From positions 62,001-126,000 of the forward strand of contig JASANC010005553.1 in NCBI GenBank assembly GCA_030248135.1: DNA of 64,000 nt. The letters run 5' to 3'. The translations under genes and the position numbers were made by a program. Under the pieces are notes generated by a model, which saw only the letters and a program-made list of their open reading frames with translations, had not been told where the DNA came from and did not search any database. This DNA comes from Theristus sp. LFF4_11 (taxonomy: Eukaryota > Nematoda > Chromadorea > Monhysterida > Xyalidae). Below are positions 41,701 through 53,700 of the stretch, one piece after another. How positions within the stretch are numbered: position 1 is the first letter of the stretch; every line of letters begins with the position of its first letter.

Positions 41701-44700
41701 TACCTGATGGCAACCACACAGATACAGTGTACGCTGACTGGAGAACTGGCAGACTACAGTCTGACCAACTTGCAAATTATGCCTGACATCAAACACACAC
41801 GCTGCACTCACATGCCCAGCTGGCAGAGGGCAGTCTGACAACTTTCAAAGTAAGTGACGGCAAACACACACACTGTAGGAGCCCCCATCCCACCCAAAAA
41901 TGCCTGTCCTCTTTTGTGCTGCCTGCAGATTGTTTATTTCAAGTTGTCATTCTGTAAGTTTGCCAGTGAGAGTCGTTTATTCTGAAGCTTGACAGTCTGT
42001 GCTGAGTCAGTTAGCCAGTCAGTGAGTCGGTTCCTTAGCAAGATTAGGTGTGTGTCGTGACTCGTGATCATCAATTTAATGTTTCTTTTTTATGCTTTGT
42101 TTACTAGAAAAATCACAGACGCTAGTATAAAAAGGGAACATTAAATTAATGATCAGCTCATCTATCAAAATCTATCTCCAGAGTGTGTCTGTTAATTGTT
42201 GTGTAACTGCAATCGCATGAACAGCGAAGGGAAATCCGATTTTCTAATCTGCTAGTAACTTACTGTATGTAAGTATTACTGTAAGCTTGAAAATTAACAG
42301 TCCAGCAGGCTGAATGCAGTAAAGCGGTGCGCTGTGGGAAGGCTGCCAAAAGTTTTAAAGGATCGATGGACGATGCGACGCTTTTTAACTTCAATTTAGG
42401 TGTCCCAACAAAATTGCTCGGTCCGCCACCGTGTCCTGTCCCGCACCGTATCCCGAAAACAAAAGTGGACTCACCGGTGATTATTGTGGTAACATTTCCA
42501 AAGCGATTAGGTTTAGATGATTGTTCAGTTTAAAATGTTTGAACTGCGTGTGATGGCTGACCAATGATGACTGAGCGCTGGTGAAATTTGACTTCAATTC
42601 AGAAAATGTTACCACAACAATCACCAGCGAGTGAGAACGCCAGCATTGTTTGATGTTTTGACTCACACTTGAAATAATAGACACTTGCATGTGAATTAAA
42701 GCTAGTTGGCAACAACAAAACCGACAACACTCTCACTTCACGTCAACACGTTTTTACTTTTTAGAACGTGTTTTATACTTTTAATCTTGCTTTTTGTTTT
42801 TTTTTCAGCAATTTCATGATGTGCACGTACTCGACACACTAGTGTATTGTTTTCAAAACAAAATGGTCCGTGAATTCATAGTTTTAAGCTTTAAATTTCA
42901 GTTTTAAAGTAGTTTGAACATGATGGAACATGGAAACTGCATGAAGATAGTTTTTAATATTACTTTATGCACATAAAGCTGGAACATAACCACAGAGAGC
43001 GCAGAAATAGCCAATCAGCATTTTCATTCTTTTTAATGTCCCTTCTTTATGCAGTTGCGTAAAACAGGTTTTTTTGCAGCGTGAAATAGCATACGACGAA
43101 TACTCATGCAACTTTATGTTACGACACAAAGTCGTTTTATTGTCGTTATGTTACGACACAAAGTCGACATAAAGTTAAATAAAAACGGAACATACGAGAG
43201 CATAAAAAAGTTGTTTTTCCTGTGAGATAAATGCATAAAAAAGACGCATAAAAATAATTTTTAAGTTTTTTTAATGTTTCGCATAAAAATGTACATAAAA
43301 ATGACAAAAAGCAAAATTGTCTTTACCATTTTTATGTCTGCATAAAGAGATAACATTATTAACTCGCTAAGCAGCATGAGTGCTGCATCCGAGGGCATAA
43401 AAAAGTTGTTTTTCCTGTGATGCCAAGGGTTTGGGAGACGTCGGTGTGCTGATCACCGACATTTTTACTGGTGACACACACACGCACACACACATGCCAA
43501 GGGTTTGGGAGACGTCGGTGTGCTGATCACCGACATTTTTACTGGTGACACACACACGCACACACACATGCCAAGGGTTTGGGAGACGTCGGTGTGCTGA
43601 TCACCGACATTTTTACTGGTGACACACACACGCACACACACATGCCAAGTTTTGTTGAGTTTCTTCGCGCGTTGTATGCTCGTTATATGAACTTGAAATA
43701 ACAACATGCGACTGCGTTTGAGTGGGAGTCATAATGTTCTCATTAAAAGTTGCTGCTTATAATTCGATACTATGTTGCATGCGAACGAGCTGAGACAAAA
43801 TACATGTCGTGGTTATGTTACGACCGCATGTCATTTTGTCGTGGTTATGTTACGACCGCATGTTGACATGAAACCGCAGATTATGTGAACATGCGAGCGA
43901 CATAAAATAATCGTTTTTCCTGTGATATGGTTACCATCTGAATATCTCCTGTACTGAAATTCGACAGTATATTCGTTATTTGCACTGACAGTGGATAAAC
44001 TCCATGATCTGAGAACGCGATGTTTGAAGTCACTGTGCGTCCAGATGTTACGATCATGTTTTCACTCCAAACGGACCAAGAACCATTGACACATTCTGAT
44101 ATTGGTTTTCCAATGTAAAGACAGCGGTTTTTTGCTAGTGTTTTTTTTTTGTTTTTAGGAACAAATTACAACCATAATAAAATATCACATACGGTCAAAA
44201 GTAAACTCTCCAAGTGGAGGGTCAGTAATAACGGTGATGCTTCCAGTTTCGTTCGCTACGATCTCTGTTCCAGGCAATACTATCACAGATATATTTCTGT
44301 ATGTTGTGCGCACCGGTATGACCTGCCAAATAGTTGATGCCTTTTCGACACCATACAACTCCATTGCTTCAACGGTTAAGTTGTCGCGCAGGTCGGACTG
44401 CAAATGTGGGAATGTTTTTGCAATGAGAAACACCAGCAAAAAGTTTAAACAGCATTAGGTGTAAAACCAAGACAACCCGCGCTGACTGTGTGTGGCGGCA
44501 GTTTATAAACTAGCGTTAGGGTATAAGGATCTGTGACGTTAATCAAAATTGTTTCGTTGTTGTATTGAATTTGCCAGTGGCTCAATAGTCCTGAAATTTT
44601 TTCACACAGTGATTTTAAAAACTTACAAAATTTCTCGTCAAAATGCATTAACCTGAATCAAGCGTTGCTATAATTGTCATGTTTCCATCCATTGGTACAA

Positions 44701-47700
44701 CAAAACCGCAGTCCCCATATGCTTTCATGGGGTAATCCGTTGCGCTGTTGTTTGAAGAATCGCCAAAATGCAAATAAATGGGTGTGACCGTCAGATTTGA
44801 TAGCGATATATATACCGTAATCTTAAAAGCGTTTGAATTCATTAGCAAACAAATCATAATCTCAGACTTATTTAGTTGCGCCTTAAGGTTACCATCTGAA
44901 TATATCCTGTACTGAAGTTCGATAGTATATTCGTTATTTGCACTGACAATGGATAAACCCCATGATCTGAGAACGTGACGTTTGAAGTCGCTGTGCGTCC
45001 AGATGTTACCATCATGCTTTCACTCCAAGCAGACCAAGAACCATTGACACATTCTGATATTGATTTTCTAATTTAAAGACAGCGCTTTTATGCTAGTGTT
45101 TTTTTTTTGTTTTTTAGGAACAAATTACAATTATAATAAAATGTCACATACGGTCAAAAGTAAACTCTCCAAGTGGAGGGTCAGTGATAACGGTGATACT
45201 TCCAGTTTCATTCACTACGATCTCTGTTCCAGGCAACACTATCACAGATATATTTATGTATGTTGTGCGAACGGGTATGACCTGCCAAATAGTTGATGCC
45301 TTTTCGACACCATACAACTCCATTGCTTCAACGGTTAAGTTGTCGCGCAGGTCGGACTGCAAATGTGGGATTTCTTTGTAATGAGAAACACCAGCAAAAA
45401 GTTTAAACAGCATTAAGTGTAAAACCAAGACAACACGCGCTGACTGTGTGTGGTGGCAGTTTATAAACTAGCGTTAGGGTATGAGGATCTGTGACGTTAA
45501 TCAGAACTGTTTCGTTGTTGTATTGAATTTGCCAGTGGCTCAATAGTCCTGAAATTTTTTCACACAGTGATTTTAAAAACTTACAAAATTTCTCGTCAAA
45601 ATGCATTAACCTGAATCAAGCGTTGCTGTAATTGTCATGTTTCCATCCATTGGTACAACAAAACCGCAGTCCCCATATGCTTGCATGGGGTAATCCGTTG
45701 CGCTGTTGTTTGAAGAATCGCCAAGATGCAAATAAATGGGTGTGACCGTCAGATTTGATAGCGATATATATACCGTAATCTTAAAAGCGTTTGAATTCAT
45801 TAGCAAACAAATCATAATCTCATAGCAAACTTATTCAGTTGCGCCTTATGGTTACCATCTGAATATCTCCTGTACTGAAGTTCGATAGTCTATTCGTTAT
45901 TTGCACTGACAATGGATAAACCCCATGATCTGAGAACGTGACGTTTGAAGTGGCTGTGCGTCCAGATGTTACCATCATGCTTTCACTCCAAACAGACCAA
46001 GAACCATTGACACATTCTGATATTGATTTTCTAATTTAAATACAGCGTTTTTCTGTTTTTTTGCATTATGGTTTCTGTTTTAGGAACAACTGCAAAAATG
46101 TTACGCACGGTCAAAAGCAAACGCTCCAAGTGGAGGATCAGTGATAACGGTTACGTTCGCAGTTTCATTCACCACGATCTCTGTTCCAGGTAACACGTTT
46201 ACCGATATATTGGTATAAGTGGTGCGCACTGGTATGACCGGCCAAATAATTGTCACTTTTTCGACACCATATAACTCCATTGCTTCAACAGTTAAGTTGT
46301 CCCGAATGTTCTGCTGCAAAAAAGTGACAGTAAATTAAAAAAAAACTAAACACAAAAACAACTAGAGACACTTGGCAAGACCGTGCACTTTTTTTATAAA
46401 ACTGTATTTTTGTCATGTTGCAGTGAGATAGTTTTGGTAATACATTCACGAACAAACAAATGTGATTTACACTACGTAATGTTTTATAAGAAACTACACG
46501 TTTTCAAACAAGATCTTTCACCGTGTGCGGTGGTAGTTCGTAAACGAGCGTTAGATTTTCAGAACTTGTCACGTTGACAAGTACAGTAACATTGTTGTAC
46601 TGAATTTGCCAATGGCTCAGTAACCCTAAAATTCCGTAATGTTTCAAACATTTTTCATTATTATTTGGTGGAAAGCATACTCGTGCGGCGGCGTTGTAGA
46701 CGAGTTACACATATTCACAGGAAACTCAAAATGAATGATGAGGAAGATGAAAAGAGATGTGCTGTTGATGAGTGCCCAGTAACGTTGACTTTTTTGGGAG
46801 CCAGTTCTGTTGATTGAGGTTAATTGAAGACACATTGATTTGCAAGATGTGCATCTTCTCCATCTTTGGGAACAAGGATTACGGTAGTTTTGTGTCATTT
46901 TTATTGCCACAATGTTAAAAGTGCCATTTTCCTAATCAACAACAACATTTACGACATATTCCACAGTAAATATGTTTTGATTTGCTAGATGGCGTTCCGC
47001 AATTAACTTGCATTAACAGTGGTTAATGTGGGTAATACTTGTGTGCTTCACATCAGGCAAAGAAAATACAATGAACATGGAACAGATAGCGTATTAACCG
47101 TCCTTATCAACAGTACATTAACAGTGGTTTTTGCTCATCATACGAATAAAACTCGGCGCAAGATGAAAAAGATGTGGTAGATGCTAAACAATCGGGACTG
47201 TTGATGTGCCATCTTTCATATGAACACCACATTAACAGCTTTCTTATGTGAGTTACTGATGCAGATTATCAATGATTTAAATTTGAAATGTTGGATGATA
47301 TTAGTGATGTGCCTGTTAATCAAACGTTAGTGTCCAAAGATGAAAGGGAAATGATTTATGTAACTAATGGAGAAATCAACTGTATTAACCGTACATTAAC
47401 GCATCATGCAAATCATCACGCACATTTATCTCATCATCCAATGCGTCGTTTTTACAAAGATACGCTTAACAAAAGGCGCACAACCTCTCGTGTTCAGCCT
47501 GTTAATAGTGTTGATTGAAACCCCCATTTTTGGAAATTTTTTTTCGGGCCTGTTAATGCACCGTTGATTTTGTGTGATTTACGGCCTGATTTGCATCTTG
47601 CATATGTTTATTTTGTGTGATTTACGGCCTGATGCGCGCCATTAACAGCACATCTCTTTTCATCTTCCTCATCATTCATTTTGAGTTTCCCGTGATTGTC

Positions 47701-50700
47701 GACTAGAATATGTACTATTGTCCTGCACCAGCAACATCAGCAATCTGTGAAACGTGCTTTACAACTGGTGTTGACAACTGATCAACAACAGTCGGTGAAA
47801 CACGATGTTTACTGGTGATGGAACACGCGTTGTCAAAACAGTAATGGTGCGGTTGCCGCCATGCGGTGCACGTCGCCGGCAAACCTCCGTCAGGAGTGTG
47901 CTCACCGCATGGCGACAAGTGCACACCACGGTTCATAACACCGTCGCACGGGTATCATTGGCAATCAAAAACGTTTTGTTTGTTTCACCTGCCGTAAGTG
48001 CTGCCATAATAGTAATATTGCTATCCTGTGGAACCGCAAGACCACAAGCTCCATGGGCGTCCATAGGATATGGAGTTGCGGTAATGTTATCAAGATTGTC
48101 AAAATGCAAGAAAAGCGGAGTAATCGTCAAATTCGACAAAGGCATATATACCGTAACCTTTATAACAGGTAAACAACAGTTAGTAAACTAATGTGAGGTT
48201 GCATCAATGCAAATTTCACTCACCGTTTGCAAGTCAATCAAATCAACTTCCACCAAGACGTTAGAAATCCGTACAGACAATGGGAAAACACCATGTTGAA
48301 AAAATGTGATATTTAGTGAGTGTGTATTTGCAAACGCCAGTCTTGAGGTAAAAGACCACACACTCCATGAACCGTTGGTACACTCTGAAAATTTAGTGAA
48401 GTGAGATTATAGCAATTGGTTTTAGCAAGTTTCTTCGTTTTTTAATGTTAAATTATTTTGTTGAACTATCTTTTTTGAATCTGTCACTTTCTCAGAGTTC
48501 ACTTTCAATATTCTTTCAAATAACGAACTAACGAAAGCAGAAAGAACAAAATCGGAATTGCAAGACAACATATTTAGCCGTCAATGGGATGTTTGATTTT
48601 ACCACATAGCGTTGCATTCGCTTTTCTTTACCGTAATGTCAGGTTTTGCAAGCTCTGTGTTCAGCGAAAGAAAGTGACTGGTTTAATCAAACATTCTGCA
48701 CACACAGTGCAACAGACAATATGTGCAACATTTGTTCTCAAGTGCACTCACAACATGGTTCTTACGGTTAAAAGCAAATGCTCCAAATGACGGATCAGGA
48801 GCTAAAGTGGCGTTCGCAGTTTCGTTCACTTTCAGGTTCAGATCGGGTAGAATAAACATTGTGGCATTGTGGAAAGTAGTTCGCACTGGTATCACCAATC
48901 GTACCACGCTTAACGTTTGTGCTCCATACAACTCAGCGGCTTCAACAGTTAAATTGTGCCCAACGATTGGACTGTCATTCTGCGTGCCAGTAAATCAAAT
49001 GCAAATATTGAAATGAAATCAGATTATGTACATTGAGTCAACTAAGATATAAAAGTCAGAGCACAATCACTGTCTCTTGATTGTCTCAGCTCAGCAAAGC
49101 AGCAGGACATTGTATTCAAATCACTAACCGAGTGTGGAGGAAGCTCGAAAACAAGCGTCAGATTTTGTGGCACAGTCACATTAATGACATAAACAACGTT
49201 GTTGTACGTAACACGCCAATGACTCAGAAGACCTGGAACGAAATTCTAATTTGTGTAATTATTATCTTTTATTTTGGTCCCGAGACTCAATGCGCGCATA
49301 GATAGGTAAAGAGTTTCTTGCATGACGCGGGAATTCAAAATTGGCAAAATAATCCGAGACCTCTAAATAGAGCCGAGTCAGTTACGCAATTTTGAATTGC
49401 TACATAAAGATTGAAACTGGTTTACTTTCTACGTCTGCACACGCATATTGAATACCAGAACTAAAAAATTGATAATACATCTTTACATTTTCCCATACAA
49501 ATAATTATAATCATGTTGTGAAAAAAACAAATGAAAATACAGTAAAAAATGCACCGGTGGCTAAAGTGGCCATGATAATGATAGGAGCATCCTGGGGCAC
49601 TACTAGGCCACATGGCGAGTCGGCGTTTGACGGATAAGGAACTGTTCTGTTGTTATTATAAAAATAGACAGGTTGCACTGTTAAATTCGACAGTGGTATA
49701 AAAACCAGCACCTGCAAAGAAACTCATTGCACTGTCATGTATCGCAGCTTGCAATTTTTGGCAGTACAGCACACAATTAATGCTAATGCTTTATGTTTAT
49801 TACCGTCTGAGATATGCCAAAGTCAAGATTAACAAGCGAGTTCGTGATGTGAACGGATAGTGCTTTGATTCCGTGCTGATCAAATGAAATGTTCATGGGA
49901 TCGCTTTTGTTATTTGCGGCAACCATTATATCTGCGTTCCAGATACTCCAAAAACCGTCGGCGCATGCTTGAAAATATAGTTGCACAAAATTAGAACCAC
50001 ACTAGCAATTTTAACTAGTACTAGCACTAGCAACCACACTAGAACCACTAGCATTATTGGTTGAAGAAACATTCGCAGAACAAACCGTCAAAAGTGAAAG
50101 CGCCCAACGACGGCAAGGTGACAAGTGTTGCACTTATTGTTTCGTTGACAGCAATGTACGGTGATTTTGTCAGGCTCACCGAAACATTTGTGTAGCCGGT
50201 TCTTATTGGCATTATTTTTCGGACCACCGTCAATATTTCGGCAGCATGCAACTCCGCAGCATCTATGGTCAGATTGTACTCAGACGCGTTGTCGTTCTGA
50301 ATGTTCGGACGCACAAAATGTTTGTAATTTTATATTTGTTACAAATTTAGCTCCCTTTTTAAACGCCTCAAAAAACTGTTAACTGTATGTAGACTATTGG
50401 TTGCCCTTACTGTTCCCCATTTTTCAAAAAAATTAGACTTAGGCTTAGGCTTAGGCTTAAGCTTGGGCTTGGGCTTGGGCTTGGGCTTGGGCTTGGGCTT
50501 GGGCTTGGGCTTGGGCTTGGGCTTGGGCTGGGCTTGGGCTTGGGCTTGGACTTGGTGCTTGGGCTTGGACTTGGGCTTAGACTGCGCCATTTTCACGCCA
50601 CGTATTTTTACGCACTTCTCAGATAAGGTTATTTTCACGCTATTCTCACACTATTTTTTGATTTTGCAGAAAAATTTTGTTGTACGGAGTATTCGTCTGC

Positions 50701-53700
50701 CGTGCAGCCACACAAATTCGATTGTCCAGCGGCTGTTCAGTAGCTGAAAAAGTCCACTGTCGTACAGTTAGCGAAACGCACCGATTTCTGGTGATTGCAA
50801 TGACTTGCGGTGATGGCATCCGCAATAAGTCATGCGTACCGTTGTAGTATGCTCCGCACGGAAGTTTTGGTAAAAAATAGCGTGTGAATAGCACTTGGTG
50901 ATGGTAATTTTTTTGGGTTGGTTGTTGTTCATCGCCCAGAGTGGGAAAGGTAGTGACGCAATTTGACCAATCGAGCGGGCTCGGTCGGGTGTGGACACGC
51001 TGTGTAGGAGCTGCGTCGTTGTCCGCTTTTTGTGTGGTAAAGCTATGCAACGTATATACTTATTAAAAATACAAACCGTGTGCGGTGGAAGTGTGTGTGT
51101 AAGCGTGAGGTTGTCGGGCGTTGTGACGTTCACAATGTAAGTTTCCTCATTATACTGCAATCGCCAGTAGCTCAAAAGTCCTGAAATTCATCTTTTTGAC
51201 TTGCGTGCTTCGACAGTTTCACTTAAAAAATAATAAAATCCGACCTGTGCTGAGAGTGGCTGTGATAGTAATGCTTGCATCTTGTGGCACTAGCAGTGCA
51301 CAAGATGTGTCGGCGTTTTTCGGATATATCAAGTTGCTGCCATTGATTAAATCAACATGTAACGGTGTGAAACTCAGATTCGATAACGGTGCAACAACGA
51401 TAATCTGATAAACGAAATGAAAACTACCAGCATTACGAACGTAAAGAACCAAATTCACGAGTTCGTTCCTAATGAACATAAAACACCATACTGCACCAAC
51501 CGTTGTATTAGCGACGGCGTTGACAATTGTACCCAACGAATTCACAATACTGATTATCGGAGAATATTCAGCTCCCTGCGTTGTCAATGCAAAAGATAGT
51601 GTGGCGTTTAAAAAATAAGTTTCAGTCATTTCACCAGGGAAGTCAACCGTCCATTGAGAGCCCGCGCATGCTGCAATACCTAGTTGATGCTTTTTACTGA
51701 CTGAATGATGTTCTGTGTGAAAGCATGAAAATTTGTTGGCTACCATGGTATAACGTAAACAGTATGTTGCTACTTGATAAGGTATGGCCGAATAAACATG
51801 AAATCTTTTTACAGGGTGCAAGGAGCAAGCGATATTTGAATGAAATAAAAAGACTTTCAGAAATCCAATTGTGTATCAATCATGTTTGTTTTGTTCAATC
51901 AATCAACTAATCTAACATGTGTTCGTTCTGTCAAATCGTAAATATTTGGCATACTTGACTAGCATAGCTCCTAGTCAGCGACTGGTCTTATTGATTGACT
52001 GGGCAAGGATTGTCTTATTTATTCGACCATAATACTTGAGTATTTTAGAAATTCCATCAAACTGTGCGCAGCGCACTCTTACGTTTTGTATCAAATTCGA
52101 TAAGGTGTGGTTGCACTGCTATAATCATGGTAAAAATTTCATTCGGGTACACAATGTTTTTGCTTGGTAGGACTGAAAACGAGGGTTGAGCAAGGACTGC
52201 GGTGAATGGGATAACAGTGCTGCTTTCGATGTTTTGCGAAATGGCGTTTTTTGTCCACGTTAGATTAATTGATGCCGCTGTGTCGTTGAACTGTAACAAA
52301 ACATTTCGTAAATAAAATCATCATGCCTTGTTGAAATTGAAATTGAAAAAAAGCAGTTTTTGTCAATTTAACAATTAAAACAACTCCTTTGTTGAACTAA
52401 AATTTAACTGTGTTAGGTATTATGCAGCTTCGAAGATTCTATCAAACTTCAGTTCAGCGTAATGTTTCAAGTGTCTCATGAGCTTTTTTTCAAAATTACA
52501 TATATCCTGCAAAAAGACTGTAATTTTGATGCATGGTGATAAAAAAAGTACAGGGTGTTGCATAAAAACTTCAATGGCTCGTTCTTGAGTTTGATTTCAC
52601 ATTTGGCATGAGATTTGGAACACACCGCACGAAAGGAATCGGCTCCAGCTCGCCAACGGGTTTCGGTTGAACAAGCATCACATAAATTCTTGTCTTTTGT
52701 GTTGAAATTTTATGGCGATCCGTCATTTTGTAGCTTGAGAAATCAGCCATTTTATTAATAAAAAACTGAAAAACCACAATTTTCAATTGATGATCCCCAG
52801 TGACCAGGGCCCGTGTTTCTGTGATAAACATTTCTTGTTTCACAAGCATTCGCGTGCCACAGCCAAATTGTTCGGGCATTTGGAGCTGCGGAAAATCGAA
52901 TTGTAGACGAAACGCACAAATAACTATTGTTATGCTTTTTGTTTGCTCGTGTGCGAAAACACAGAATATACCCGCTGCTCATTGGTCCAATCCATTTTTC
53001 ACAAAATCTAACAAAACCAGAAAAAAATCGGTGGCTTGGCTTGGCTGCAAAAACAGTGATTTCAGAAAATTGTGCCAGCAAAAATTTCAAAAAAAACGAT
53101 ACCTGCTCTGTTTTTTTTGAAAGAAAATCAAAAATTCACAGCAGAAAGCTGAAACATCTTCTTGAGCGCTATGAGTGGCTGACGTGCGTTAAGCGCAGCG
53201 TACTGTACTTGGGGCGAAAAATCAATTTTTTTCTCTTTTTCACTATTTCGTTCGCATTCGTTATAGAGTATACCAATTTGTCTGAAATTTTAAAACAAAA
53301 CATGAGAAGTTATGGATTACCCATTGGAGAGCTGGAGCCGATTCTTATCGTGTAGTTTTTTGATCACCCTGTATTTAACATTATAACAAAAGTTTAACAA
53401 AACAATTAAAACTAATAACCGAGTACGCTGGCAGTAACATCGACATGCTGTGTCCAATCGGGTCGTATTCGGTGCCATCGAAGTGCACACTCACCGTATC
53501 TGCCACTGAAATTACAAAAACCAACAACAATTCAAGTACAATTTTTTGCACTTTAGCAGTAAAAACATCTTTAACCTGATCCTGTGAATTGACAACGATC
53601 ACCAAAATAACCGGCGGCACAGGTGCAAGAGTAGGATTTGAAGCAATCTACCACCGTGCATGTGCCATTGTTTAAGCAGGGCGCGTCGGAACAAACGGTG

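Larger units (their letters stand above)
36706..43925. mobile_element. 7.2-kb nested foldback element, CACAGG family
   Basis: Outer ends CACAGGAAAAACGATT and AATCGTTTTTCCTGTG, extending to ATGTCG, with a TAT target duplication on the gene strand (GTAACCATAT and TATGGCGC). The two halves are largely inverted copies about a centre near 40250 (for example 37727-37762 with 42818-42850, 38160-38195 with 42120-42154, 40080-40110 with 40350-40385). Inner CACAGGAAAAA ends at 37354 and 40133, and matching CCTGTG ends at 43223 and 43421, show nesting. A C-rich element is inserted at 38635. No protein-coding ORF of any size. Confidence 0.78.

Noticed and set aside
36705..43926. The foldback as a retroviral or LTR element
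   Set aside because: Ends are inverted, not direct, and there is no gag-pol reading frame, primer-binding site or polypurine tract.
46676..47700. Possible plus-strand gene nested in the PKD gene (76-codon frame at 47288)
   Set aside because: It lies within a terminal-inverted-repeat element, has no splice partners and no family resemblance. I looked specifically for an opposite-strand nested gene, as in tunicate Themis loci, and found none.
50339..50747. Lys-Pro-rich and Gly-Leu-rich open frames
   Set aside because: They are translations of the TTGGGC hexamer array, on both strands.
51219..51821. 200-codon minus-strand open frame
   Set aside because: It is unit B type 1 and type 2 exons joined by an intron that happens to stay open. 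Phase and a GTTGGT donor show a normal intron.
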